Below, in pieces: positions 52,817 to 61,616 of a DNA stretch of 64,000 bases. A program made the translations under genes and the position numbers. Position 1 is the first letter of the stretch; every line of letters starts with the position of its first letter. Source of the stretch: Vibrio metoecus (GTDB lineage Bacteria; Pseudomonadota; Gammaproteobacteria; Enterobacterales; Vibrionaceae); the NCBI RefSeq assembly GCF_009665255.1, contig NZ_CP035686.1:1426001-1490000 (forward strand), given 5' to 3'. The notes under the pieces were generated by a model. That model saw only the letters and a list, made by a program, of their open reading frames with translations. It was not told the origin of the DNA and did no database searches.

Positions 52817-52987
52817 CAAGATGCCCTAGTGGCCAGAGATGCATCAAGTATGGCAAAGGTCAGCCGCAAATTTAAGCTGTTGATAGATATATTTTCACCA
52901 ATGTCTCGTTTTTATCGTCCGTTGTTCTCTCCTGCATAATGAATAAATTGAACGTGAAAACCGTATTTACTCGACAAGTAGATTTCG

Positions 52988-54064
52988 TCACCCAATTGCA
53001 GACCAATGGTTATCCCACATCACATTACTCATGCGAGTTTGAGCGTGCTCTGGTGCCGATTGCAAAATAACCTTACCCGACCCTGAACTCACCTGAAACG
53101 CACCATGGCGAACCACGACGCCGGAAGCATCAGCTAGTGCAGCGAGCTCCACCAGTTCGCCTGTGGCTTTAGACCAAATTCCATAGCAATTTCCTGGTGG
53201 TGAAGTCGCAAGAATCCACTCCTCCGTCGCAGCAATACTTGCGATATAGTGATTGAAACGCGCCCACTGCTCAGGCTCTGCTTGCAATGGAATGAGCGGC
53301 CCAGAGCCTTTGTGCATGGCGACTAGCGGCGGATAATCATCCGGCTGACCACGATATTGCTGACCACACAAAACCGTTTGCGCACCATCATGCGCCAGGT
53401 GACGAATGCTCAAATGGCGATCGGCAAGTGTGATTTGCTCCAATACCTCACCTTGTGCAGAGAGGTAAGTCAAACTCGGCTGCATGGTGTCCAGATTCAA
53501 TGCCTCACGGCCAAAGGTATGCACACCACCAACGCCTACCACCAAACGACCATCTGCCATCAAGATCACTTCGTGAGGGCCAACACCAAAGCCGCTGAAC
53601 TCAGCGACTTTCTGATAGCGTTCGGAAACGTCATACACGCCGATCACGCCACGGCTGGTTTTTTGCTCCCCTTCCGTAGCATACAAAAAGCGGCCATCTG
53701 CCGAAAACACACCATGCCCGTAGTAGTAACGCTGTGCATCAGCAGGACGCAGCACAATTTGTTGCGCTGTTTGGTAATCAAACACCGACATAAACTGCCC
53801 CGGTCGCCGCGCAAACGCCACAGCCTGTGGCAAATGAGGGTGAATGGCAATCCCATGCCCTCTGGCTGGCAGAGGCAATTGGCCGATTTTTTGCCCTGCG
53901 CTATCGGCCATGACCACGCTGAAACGCTCTCGCCCCTCAATCGCGCAGCCAATTAAGGCACACGCAGATGATGGTGTAGAGCTACAAGCGTTGACCAACC
54001 AAGGTGTACAGCCACCAAACAGTGCCGCTTTCAGCAAATTGCGGCGAGTTGCATTAGTCACCAT
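52988..54064 (-). CDS. DUF1513 beta-propeller-like lipoprotein or Tat substrate
   Basis: About 358 aa. The N-terminus has an RR pair and hydrophobic segment (TRRNLLKAALFGGCTPWLVN) and then a lipobox-like LVNACSS. The rest has repeating short strands typical of a beta-propeller (GHGVFSADGRFLYATEGEQ; GVGPHEVILMADGRLVVGVG) and fits DUF1513. The start is uncertain: ATGs at 54064 and 54073 both overlap the preceding gene's end. It is the last gene of the Fur-linked cassette. Role unknown; the same family is found beside imelysin and di-heme genes in other bacteria. Confidence 0.8.
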   Translation of the reverse strand: MVTNATRRNLLKAALFGGCTPWLVNACSSTPSSACALIGCAIEGRERFSVVMADSAGQKIGQLPLPARGHGIAIHPHLPQAVAFARRPGQFMSVFDYQTAQQIVLRPADAQRYYYGHGVFSADGRFLYATEGEQKTSRGVIGVYDVSERYQKVAEFSGFGVGPHEVILMADGRLVVGVGGVHTFGREALNLDTMQPSLTYLSAQGEVLEQITLADRHLSIRHLAHDGAQTVLCGQQYRGQPDDYPPLVAMHKGSGPLIPLQAEPEQWARFNHYIASIAATEEWILATSPPGNCYGIWSKATGELVELAALADASGVVVRHGAFQVSSGSGKVILQSAPEHAQTRMSNVMWDNHWSAIG

Positions 54065-55061
54065 CGGTTGCATTAAACCCAATCACTACGCCAAGCCCCA
54101 CCGCGACTTCATCGTGCAGCAAGTAGTTCAGTTGTTCGAACTTATCACGCAACGCTAACACCTCTCGATACCCTGCTTTGGTTTGCAACATGTCAAACAG
54201 GCTAGCTTGTTGCGGCCATGTTTCGATAATCCCCGCGAGCTGATCGGAGACGCGATCTGCCGTCGTTACCATACCTTGCCCGCGCAACATGGCATCCAGC
54301 CCTTGTCCATCGGCATGATAGAGCGCCTGAATCGCTAGCAAGTTATAACGCATATTACTGAGCGAGGTTTTAGAACGCCATGATTCGGAAAAATACGGCC
54401 GTGGCTGACCAATGTTCGCCAGTGGTCGATTAAGTTTAGAGAGAGCAAACTCAAGTTGATTAGAAAGCAGAGCGATGTACTCGGCTCGCCACGCTTGTTC
54501 ATCCAGCGTTTGCCACGGGTTATCTTGCCAAGCCTGAGCAATGTTTTGCGCATTGCGCTGCACATGGTGGCTAATCGCCATCGCAGTAGGGCATGCCTGT
54601 TGCGGCTCAGTCAATATAGCCGATTTGCTATCGAAGATCAGCCATTCCAATGCACCCAAACCTTGCACCGCAACACTCTGTTTCGCGATGTCATCCGCCG
54701 TCCATGCTTGAGGCTGAGCCAGTAACTGCTTCATCTTATGCCCAGTCGTGTCTTTTTTGTCTGGCCAAAACTGCATGTTCCAACTTAGATCCAGCGCCGC
54801 ACTCGGGCCACGCTGCTGGCCTTGCAAACGCATCCACGCCTGCATACTGGTTTGCCACTGTTGTTTAAGTGGTGTGATATCGCCATTCGGCGCTTGGCAA
54901 TATTGAGTCACACTCTGCTGCAACTGTTCGGTCTGATCGGAGAGAGTTTGCGCATATTCACGTTCTAACTCGAACACCGCTTGGCTAGAATGGTCAGGAT
55001 TTGAGGCACTCTGACACGCGGTCAGTAGCGACAGAGCCAAAAGAGTCAGCGTTTTTTTCAT
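54054..55061 (-). CDS. Imelysin-like lipoprotein (peptidase M75 fold)
   Basis: 335-aa outer-membrane-type lipoprotein with lipobox LLTACQS. The ATG follows AGGAGGTGAGG, an excellent ribosome site. It has the imelysin fold pattern, with GLGALEWLIFD in the position of the GxHxxE motif; the usual histidine and glutamate are not conserved in this diverged form. Imelysins are envelope proteins implicated in iron handling rather than proven peptidases. It starts 10 bases after the di-heme oxidoreductase gene. Confidence 0.85.
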   Translation of the reverse strand: MKKTLTLLALSLLTACQSASNPDHSSQAVFELEREYAQTLSDQTEQLQQSVTQYCQAPNGDITPLKQQWQTSMQAWMRLQGQQRGPSAALDLSWNMQFWPDKKDTTGHKMKQLLAQPQAWTADDIAKQSVAVQGLGALEWLIFDSKSAILTEPQQACPTAMAISHHVQRNAQNIAQAWQDNPWQTLDEQAWRAEYIALLSNQLEFALSKLNRPLANIGQPRPYFSESWRSKTSLSNMRYNLLAIQALYHADGQGLDAMLRGQGMVTTADRVSDQLAGIIETWPQQASLFDMLQTKAGYREVLALRDKFEQLNYLLHDEVAVGLGVVIGFNATDGD

Positions 55062-55070
55062 CCTCACCTC

Positions 55071-56456
55071 CTAAAGCGAATTCAAAAAGGCAATCAGCGC
55101 TTCACGCTGTGCTTTATCCAATTGCAATACCTTGTCGCGGCTCGTTTGCGCTTCACCACCGTGCCACAGTATCGCTTCCATCACATTGCGTGCTCGACCA
55201 TCATGCAAGAAATAAGTGTGTCCATTCACCTCTTGGGTATAACCGATCCCCCACAAAGGTGCAGTACGCCACTCACGTGCAGATGCTAACGCTTCCGGGC
55301 GACCATCACTCAAGCCTTCTCCCATATCGTGCAACAGCAGATCCGTGTAAGGCTGGATACGCTGCTTGGAAAGTGCAGGGCGATCGGCATTTTCCTGAGT
55401 CACGACTTCTGTTTTATGGCAAGACTGGCAGCCCGCTTGGGCAAACAGTTTTTCACCCAATTGCACCTGAGGATCTTGCACGTTGCGACGCACGGGAACC
55501 GCTAAGTGCTGAGCATAAAACTCGACAAAATCCAAAATATTGTCGCTGACCTCTGGTGAACCACCACTCGGTAGCTCACGGCATAGCGTCTGTTTTTCCG
55601 TGCAGTTTTCTTGTGGAAACAAGCGGCTGGTTAAGCCCAGATCGCCATTAAAGGCGGCCGCATTTTGCTGCATGATGTTAGGCTGCCCAGCTTTCCAGCC
55701 AAAACGGCCAATCGCAGTTTCACCGGTTCGTACATCTCGCACTTGATTGACTCGTCCGGAAATGCCATCACCATTACGATCTTCTGGATCTGCCCACTCC
55801 AGTAAGGTTTGGTCTGCAATCCCTTCCAAAAGTCCAAGTCCAATCATTGGTGGTGCGACCCGTGCCGACATTTGTACATCCGGATGCATGTCGCCATAAG
55901 CGAGATCCAAGATTTTCAAATTCGGTTTACGTAAGGCGACAGGCGTACCGTCAGCGAAAGTGACCACCACTTCATCATAAGTGATGTGAATGCGCCCTTC
56001 GGGCTTTTGATCTGGCAGCGCAAAATCTTGTAGCTGACCACCATAAGTGGGTTCAGGCACAACGCCATTGAGGGCATAAATCGCTTTCTGTTGCTCAGTC
56101 ACGGCCGGAATGCTCAAGCGTACTAACATGGACACCGCATGGGTATCATTAAGTTCCGGCGGATGACCGCGCCCATCTTTGATGTGGCAATTTTGACAGC
56201 CGTTGGTGTTAAACAAAGGCCCTAAACCATCACGAGCATCCGTTGAAGCGGGTGCGGGTACCCAAGGGTTACGGAAAAAACTGTTCCCCACACTAAAATC
56301 AAGGCGCTTGGTAATCGGTAAATTGGTCGCTGGCATAGAAAAGGCGTTCGCCCCTTCCTTGGTGGTACTAGTATCACCACCCGATTTAATCTCCGCAGCC
56401 AAGGCAGAACTGCTCAATACGGCACCCAACAGCAGCAGAGATAAAGAGGACTTCAT
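55071..56456 (-). CDS. Di-heme c-type oxidoreductase (DUF1111)
   Basis: 461-aa periplasmic protein with a signal peptide (SSLSLLLLGAVLSSSALAA). Two heme-c motifs CxxCH are seen in NTNGCQNCHIKDGRG near residue 95 and FAQAGCQSCHKTEVV near residue 345. This is the DUF1111 'thiol oxidoreductase' family, related to di-heme peroxidases. A redox role at the envelope, such as oxidising or reducing iron, is a reasonable inference from its imelysin neighbours. The ATG follows AGGAACAATGTC. Confidence 0.9.
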   Translation of the reverse strand: MKSSLSLLLLGAVLSSSALAAEIKSGGDTSTTKEGANAFSMPATNLPITKRLDFSVGNSFFRNPWVPAPASTDARDGLGPLFNTNGCQNCHIKDGRGHPPELNDTHAVSMLVRLSIPAVTEQQKAIYALNGVVPEPTYGGQLQDFALPDQKPEGRIHITYDEVVVTFADGTPVALRKPNLKILDLAYGDMHPDVQMSARVAPPMIGLGLLEGIADQTLLEWADPEDRNGDGISGRVNQVRDVRTGETAIGRFGWKAGQPNIMQQNAAAFNGDLGLTSRLFPQENCTEKQTLCRELPSGGSPEVSDNILDFVEFYAQHLAVPVRRNVQDPQVQLGEKLFAQAGCQSCHKTEVVTQENADRPALSKQRIQPYTDLLLHDMGEGLSDGRPEALASAREWRTAPLWGIGYTQEVNGHTYFLHDGRARNVMEAILWHGGEAQTSRDKVLQLDKAQREALIAFLNSL

Positions 56457-56476
56457 GACATTGTTCCTATAAAAAC

Positions 56477-56583
56477 AACCCAATCCCTTTTTATCCCCTT
56501 CCGACTTGAAGCTGCAGCGGTGTTGGTTACCTGCAACTCCAAGTCGTTTGGGTATAGTAATTCGCGCAAAGCGGGATTGGGTT
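56477..56583. repeat. 107-bp palindromic element inside the iron-linked operon
   Basis: Outer arms AACCCAATCCC (56477) and GGGATTGGGTT (56573) are perfect inverted repeats. An inner pair ACTTGAAGCTGCAG (56504-56517) and CTGCAACTCCAAGT (56531-56544) matches at 12 of 14. The centre is GGTGTTGGTTAC. The flank TTTGGGTATA is reminiscent of a dispersed intergenic Vibrio palindrome. It lies between the imelysin gene and the di-heme gene and would form a long hairpin in the message. Confidence 0.7.
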
Positions 56584-56652
56584 TTATTGCAAAATCGATC
56601 AACCCCTTTCCTACTCGGTGTTACAGAGGGAAAGGATAACGAGAGTGACAGA

Positions 56653-57915
56653 TTAAAACTCGTGATCCGCCGTATCTGGGTTTAGGTTATCAATGCCAAT
56701 AATGCCTGCAGCACGCTCAATAGAGCCTGTTTGAACCACAAGTGCCATAATCGCTTGATTGATGATGGCGTGACCGGCAGTGTTATCGGCTGCGATGAGC
56801 TGATCGAAATGTTGATTATTCTTCTCTGCTGAGGTGACTAACTCACCGACTTGGGTTCTGGCAGTTTCAAACTGTTGCAGAATCTCTTTTGCCGCACTGG
56901 CATCTTTTTCTGCGACTAACTCATACAGACTTGGGCCTTTCAGCTCAGAACCATCCGCACGAGTGTAGGTGCCAGTGAAAATATTGTAGATGCCCTGCTC
57001 GTTGTAGTAGTGCGAGTTATGGGTGTTGTCTGAGAAGCAGTCGTGCTCATCTTCGGTTGAATTCGCTTCCAGCGCGACTTTCATACGCTCACCCGCTAAT
57101 TCGCCCAGAGAAAGAGACCCCATACCAAACAACATCTTACGCAAGCCATTCTCACTGGATTCGTTCAACAGTTGCTGACGGTAGTTACCTTTTTCGTCAT
57201 TTGCCCACTGTTTTTCCATCCACTCAAGATCCGTTACCAACAGTTGTGCGGCGGCTTTGAGGTATTGTGCTCGGCGATCACAATTGCCGTTGGTACACTC
57301 TTTACCTTGCAGATAATCGGTATAAGAACGCGTACCGGCTCCCGCCTTAGTGCCATTCAAATCTTGCCCCCACAGCAAGAATTCAATCGCATGATAGCCT
57401 GACGCCACATTCGCCTCAGAACCACCGATTTCATTTAGGCTCGCCAGCAGTTCAGGAGTAATTTCTTTTACATCGACCTTATTAGCACCAATCGTCAATG
57501 ATGTGTTGGCAATAATGTTGGCATTCGCGCCTTCATTGCCGAGTTCATGCTGATAGCTACCCGCCACATAATCGATCAAACCTTCATCCAATGGCCAAGC
57601 GTTCAATTGACCTTCCCAGTCATCGACGATCGTGTTACCAAAACGAAAAACTTCCGATTGTTGGTAAGGAACACGAGCGGCTAACCATGCTTGTTTAACA
57701 TCTTCTAAACCTTTAGCCGTTGGCTTTTGCAAAAAACGATCAATGGAATTTTGCAGTTTCTGAGCCGTCACACGCGAATCGGCATACACGGCATGCGCGA
57801 TATCAGCATAATGTTCAACGACTTGAGTTTGAGTCGTGGCGGCTGCAAAACTACTTGAAGCACTGAGTGCAAGTGAAGCCAGAATGGCAGAAGAAAGAAT
57901 AGACTTAACGTTCAT
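56653..57915 (-). CDS. irpA: Imelysin-family iron-regulated protein IrpA
   Basis: 420-aa secreted protein. A signal peptide (SILSSAILASLALSASSSFAA) precedes two helical-bundle imelysin repeats. The hallmark GxHxxE motif is intact (ASGYHAIEFLLWGQD, near residue 170). I recognise it as the V. cholerae IrpA-like protein. The ATG at 57915 follows AAGGATGCTCC. A Fur-box-like sequence lies about 30-45 bases upstream, so it should be made under iron limitation. It is the first gene of the four-gene cassette. Members bind or deliver iron in the envelope; proteolysis is unproven. Confidence 0.9.
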   Translation of the reverse strand: MNVKSILSSAILASLALSASSSFAAATTQTQVVEHYADIAHAVYADSRVTAQKLQNSIDRFLQKPTAKGLEDVKQAWLAARVPYQQSEVFRFGNTIVDDWEGQLNAWPLDEGLIDYVAGSYQHELGNEGANANIIANTSLTIGANKVDVKEITPELLASLNEIGGSEANVASGYHAIEFLLWGQDLNGTKAGAGTRSYTDYLQGKECTNGNCDRRAQYLKAAAQLLVTDLEWMEKQWANDEKGNYRQQLLNESSENGLRKMLFGMGSLSLGELAGERMKVALEANSTEDEHDCFSDNTHNSHYYNEQGIYNIFTGTYTRADGSELKGPSLYELVAEKDASAAKEILQQFETARTQVGELVTSAEKNNQHFDQLIAADNTAGHAIINQAIMALVVQTGSIERAAGIIGIDNLNPDTADHEF

Positions 57916-57944
57916 GGAGCATCCTTGTTGAGCTTGATATGAAT

Positions 57945-57959
57945 TGCAAATTATTATCA
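57945..57959 (-). promoter_or_regulatory. Fur box upstream of irpA
   Basis: Read on the minus strand it is TGATAATAATTTGCA, matching the Fur 7-1-7 consensus TGATAATNATTATCA at 12 of 14 defined positions. It lies 30 bases before the irpA start codon, where Fur would block transcription when iron is plentiful. A second GATAAT lies close by at 57977. Confidence 0.75.
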
Positions 57960-58015
57960 TTTGTTATTTCGTTGCAGATAATACAAATTTACAATTTTTT
58001 TTCAAGCACACATAC

Positions 58016-58040
58016 AAAAAACCCCACAAGCGTGGGGTTT
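58016..58040 (-). terminator. Terminator after ribA
   Basis: Perfect 9-bp stem AAACCCCAC / GTGGGGTTT with a 4-base loop. On the minus strand it ends in a T run. Confidence 0.9.
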
Positions 58041-58094
58041 AATAACATTCTTAATTTTTCACCAGATGGCTCAAAGTCTTTATAAAACGGAAAC

Positions 58095-58691
58095 TTACAG
58101 CTTTAATTGATGTTTGCCGTGGGAAACTTTGGCTTTCAAGTAACTTTCATTACCCGCTTTGATGTGAGCAGAGGTATGCACAACCTCAACAATTTCAATG
58201 CCGTGTTCTTTTAACTCTCGGATTTTTTTAGGGTTGTTGGTCACAAGACGGATTTTATTGATACCCAACGCTTGCAACATTTGTGCAGCTTCAGTGAAAT
58301 CGCGCAGATCATCACCAAAACCGAGGTGATTGTTGGCTTCATAGGTATTCATGCCTTGGCTTTGTAGACGATAAGCATCAATCTTGTTGTATAAACCAAT
58401 GCCACGCCCTTCTTGACGCAAATACAGGATGATGCCGCCTGACTCACCCATTCTGGTAATGGTTTCTTCCAGCTGTTCACCACAATCACAACGAGAAGAA
58501 TGGAAAACGTCGCCCGTTAAACACTCCGAATGCATACGCACTAGCGGAGCTTCTTGGGTGGTGTCCGCTGATTTGAAAATAACTGCAACATGTTCTTTAT
58601 CGGTTTGCAGTCCATGAAATGACAGGATTTCCGCGTCAATATTACTTTTGGCGCCAACTTTGAAATCAACTCTGGCTCTTACTTCCGCCAT
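58095..58691 (-). CDS. ribA: GTP cyclohydrolase II
   Basis: 198-aa zinc enzyme that opens GTP to start riboflavin synthesis. The zinc cysteines are in SECLTGDVFHSSRCDCGEQL, the catalytic region is LYLRQEGRGIGLYNKIDAY, and the C-terminal part has RLVTNNPKKIRELKEHGI. I chose the ATG at 58691, which matches the E. coli length; the frame opens 18 residues earlier at 58745 with an AGAGATAAGTT site, so that start is also possible. I saw no FMN riboswitch upstream. It is monocistronic. Confidence 0.93.
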   Translation of the reverse strand: MAEVRARVDFKVGAKSNIDAEILSFHGLQTDKEHVAVIFKSADTTQEAPLVRMHSECLTGDVFHSSRCDCGEQLEETITRMGESGGIILYLRQEGRGIGLYNKIDAYRLQSQGMNTYEANNHLGFGDDLRDFTEAAQMLQALGINKIRLVTNNPKKIRELKEHGIEIVEVVHTSAHIKAGNESYLKAKVSHGKHQLKL

Positions 58692-58856
58692 ATTTGCACT
58701 CACTTGAATCTTTGTAACAGGATGCACGTCTCTCAACATTTGCATAACTTATCTCTACTAGTGACCTAACTATGAGGGCTGATACCCCTTTTTTCAAAGA
58801 AAAGATCACTCGGAGGCTTAAATTGTTATGTTATAACAAATGCTTTTTTGAGCAAC

Positions 58857-58884
58857 AAAAAACCCAACCGTTGCGGGTTGGGTT
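58857..58884 (-). terminator. Terminator after the 58-aa gene
   Basis: Perfect 9-bp stem AACCCAACC / GGTTGGGTT with a 6-base loop. The minus-strand reading ends in six Ts. Confidence 0.88.
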
Positions 58885-58914
58885 CATTCAGTCAGCAAAA
58901 TGAGGAGAGAAAAT

Positions 58915-59091
58915 TCAGCTTTGCGACTTCTTCCAGACGCACAGCTCAATCCACATTTGCTCTAATTGGCGCAACTCTTCATCGGTTAATACCGATAACG
59001 TCGGCTTAGATTGTGGTGCAGAATGAGTTTGCAACGCGCTCAACTGCGCGTAGAACTCTTTCTTTAATTGGGCAACAACCGAATTGTCCAC
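58915..59091 (-). CDS. Conserved-looking 58-aa protein with GTG start
   Basis: Starts at GTG with GGAGACGGTAG directly upstream and ends just before a strong terminator, which together mark a real gene. The protein begins MDNSVVAQLKKEFYAQLSAL and ends with an acidic, Trp-containing helix (LTDEELRQLEQMWIELCVWK). It is soluble, mostly helical, and has no known family that I recognise. A short gene with a GTG start is easily missed by annotation. Confidence 0.75.
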   Translation of the reverse strand: MDNSVVAQLKKEFYAQLSALQTHSAPQSKPTLSVLTDEELRQLEQMWIELCVWKKSQS

Positions 59092-59266
59092 CTACCGTCT
59101 CCACAATCACTGATATTTCTTAAAAATAATACCTTCTTTCATAAATATTTCTTATCACGCCATAAGATATGGAAGTATGGTCACATATTTTTTACGTATT
59201 AAAGAATAATTACGCATTCAGCAGTGTAGATAATGAATACACGATCAGTAGCCAATATCGCGTCAC

Positions 59267-60484
59267 TTATCCAACTGATACCTCATTAGATGCCGATTCA
59301 ACCAGTACCGACTTACGCTGCAATTGACTAAACAACGCCAACAAAATCAGTGCACTGAAGGCCCCCGTTAAAGAAACATATAAGGTGCTGAAGTAGTTAT
59401 AAAATTCGCCCACTACGCCTACCGACAAACTCGCCACTAACGAACTAATGCTGAGCATGCTCGAAAACAGGGTTGATGCAGTACCCAGTCGGTCTTGCAT
59501 CATGTCTTGCAGCACCACCATTCCTAACGTTGCACACACGCCAATAAAAAAGCCATTCAGAACTTGTGCTGCCATCATGGCGATGAACCCAGTGTGGGTG
59601 AGCATGACACCGTAAAACAGCATGCCACTGGTGATCCCAAGCATCAGCAATTTATTCGTTCCCCAGCGCTGAGCCAGTTTTCCTGCCATTAACATTACGG
59701 GAATTTCACACAACGCCGCAGTACCAAACAACAAGCCTAACCAGTGTTCAGGCACCATCAATTCGCGAGATAAATAGAGCGGCATACTGGTGATGTAGAG
59801 GTTATTTGCGCCAAATGTACAAACCAAGGTTACGCAGTACAGTACAATCAACGCACGCTTACGTGCCGAGTATTTTCTTAAATCCGCTTGGGCACCATCC
59901 GGTTGAACCACGGCTGTTTTTTCCCCCGTAGGCAAATAGCGGGCAATCAACACAATCGCTAAGGAAACAATCGCCGCAGAAACTGCAAAGGCCGCACTAA
60001 AGCCAAAACTGGCTTTGAGCATAAACGCCGTTGGTGGGCCAAATACCCAAGCAATCGCAATGCCGGCACGCATGGTGGAGAGAAACGTGGTTTTGTCGGT
60101 TAGATGCCGATCGGCGTATTCGCGGCCAAGTGCGAAAAGCTGACCAAATGACGCGCCGCTTACACTGGCAAACAGCACTACCACCATAATGGCGAGGCTG
60201 TAGCTGCGAATAAACATAAAGCTGACCACGGTGATCAAATAGCAGAGCAATGCGACCAATAAGATAGTTTTACGCTGCCAATCACGATCTGACTGACGCG
60301 CGAGCCACTGCGATACGATGACTGAACTGACCACTGCCATGACCATATACAGGCTCAGTTGCATCGGTGAGGCTCCGAGCGCCTCAACAATAAACAAGCT
60401 AGAAAGTGGATAGAAAAAAGCCCCGCACAGACCTGTTACCAGTGTCGACATAATAAACAGTAAGGCGGTTTTGTCTCGATACAT
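59267..60484 (-). CDS. SetA-like MFS sugar efflux transporter
   Basis: 405-aa major-facilitator protein with twelve predicted helices. The first helices (LLFIMSTLVTGLCGAFFYPL) and the segment DKTTFLSTMRAGIAIAWVFG match the SetA/SetB sugar-efflux group, with the MFS loop motif SQWLARQSDRDWQRK. It is divergent from an AraC-family gene, which probably regulates it. Export of sugars or sugar analogues is inferred by family. Confidence 0.85.
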   Translation of the reverse strand: MYRDKTALLFIMSTLVTGLCGAFFYPLSSLFIVEALGASPMQLSLYMVMAVVSSVIVSQWLARQSDRDWQRKTILLVALLCYLITVVSFMFIRSYSLAIMVVVLFASVSGASFGQLFALGREYADRHLTDKTTFLSTMRAGIAIAWVFGPPTAFMLKASFGFSAAFAVSAAIVSLAIVLIARYLPTGEKTAVVQPDGAQADLRKYSARKRALIVLYCVTLVCTFGANNLYITSMPLYLSRELMVPEHWLGLLFGTAALCEIPVMLMAGKLAQRWGTNKLLMLGITSGMLFYGVMLTHTGFIAMMAAQVLNGFFIGVCATLGMVVLQDMMQDRLGTASTLFSSMLSISSLVASLSVGVVGEFYNYFSTLYVSLTGAFSALILLALFSQLQRKSVLVESASNEVSVG

Positions 60485-60690
60485 GCAGTAACTCCATAGC
60501 AGAACTGAAGATGAAATATCATGGTTAGATAAAGCGGCTAGTGTACTGAATCTGCTTATTCTGTATTGATGTTATTCGAGCCAGTTCTAATACTATTCTT
60601 GCAAAATCATTCCACCATTTGACAGAAATTGAGCCACTCCCCTAGTCTAGGCCTATCAAACTGACAGGTAAAAAAACAGTGTAGGTATTT

Positions 60691-61590
60691 ATGCGGCCTT
60701 TAATTGAAAATGTGATGAGTGGCATCAGTCAGGATTGGGTACTGCGTGAGTTCCACAGTAACACTCATAAAGAAGAGTTTTCCTGTCCTTGGCACTATCA
60801 CACTGAGTATGAACTGGTGCTCTATCAGAACCCCGATCATCGTTTTGTAGGTAACTATTTTGCGGGCGATGCGATTGGTGGGGTTGAGCACAACACCCTC
60901 TTGCTCTATGGCCCGGGTTTGCCGCATATGATTGCAGGCCGACAGCACTTGAATCAATCCAAAACCCTGCACTCTACGATTATCTGGTTTAAGCAAGAGT
61001 GGCTAGATAAACTGCAAAACGTGTTACCGCAGGCTCAAGCTTTAAAACGCTTACAGCAAAATGCCGCTTATGGTTTACACCTGAGCGAGCAGACCGCGAT
61101 TCAAGTTGCCCATTTACTGGAAAATCTTGAGCAGCAAGCTCACAGTTACCAGAGCTTACGCGTGATTGAATCTCTGCTGTTGATGGCGGACGATCCGCAA
61201 GCGCAGCGCCTATCCGTTGCGCCCTATTTGATGACACCACTCACCAGTAACAGCGACACGCATAAGAAAATCCAGTTGGCGAAACAATACGTGGAGCAAC
61301 ACTACGCGCAAGCGATCAAAATCACCGACTTATGTCATCACTTACATTTGAGTGAGAGCTCGGCGTATCGCTTATTTGAAAAGCATTATGGGATGAGTTT
61401 TTCGGAGCATTTAAAGCAGTTTCGGATTGGTAAAGCGTGTGAGCTTTTGGCAAGTTCTGCGCTGCCGATTGCGTTAATTGCCGAACGGACTGGGTTTGGA
61501 AATTTATCGAACTTCAACCGCCAATTTAAAACCCTCAAAGCTATGACTCCGAGGGAATTCCGCCAGCGATTTCAAGCAGTGAGTGGGTAG
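60691..61590 (+). CDS. AraC-family transcriptional regulator
   Basis: 299-aa regulator. The N-terminal cupin-like sensor domain has HYHTEYELVLYQNPDHRFVG; the C-terminal double helix-turn-helix has KITDLCHHLHLSESSAYRLF and the ALIAERTGFGNLSNFNRQFK signature. It is transcribed away from the SetA-like gene across a 206-base gap, suggesting joint control. Inducer unknown; sugars are likely. Confidence 0.92.
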   Translation: MRPLIENVMSGISQDWVLREFHSNTHKEEFSCPWHYHTEYELVLYQNPDHRFVGNYFAGDAIGGVEHNTLLLYGPGLPHMIAGRQHLNQSKTLHSTIIWFKQEWLDKLQNVLPQAQALKRLQQNAAYGLHLSEQTAIQVAHLLENLEQQAHSYQSLRVIESLLLMADDPQAQRLSVAPYLMTPLTSNSDTHKKIQLAKQYVEQHYAQAIKITDLCHHLHLSESSAYRLFEKHYGMSFSEHLKQFRIGKACELLASSALPIALIAERTGFGNLSNFNRQFKTLKAMTPREFRQRFQAVSG

Positions 61591-61616
61591 CAAAACAGCC
61601 ACCCATTCACAACTCG

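Noticed and set aside
58692..58860. FMN riboswitch upstream of ribA
   Set aside because: None of the conserved RFN-element motifs are visible in the leader.
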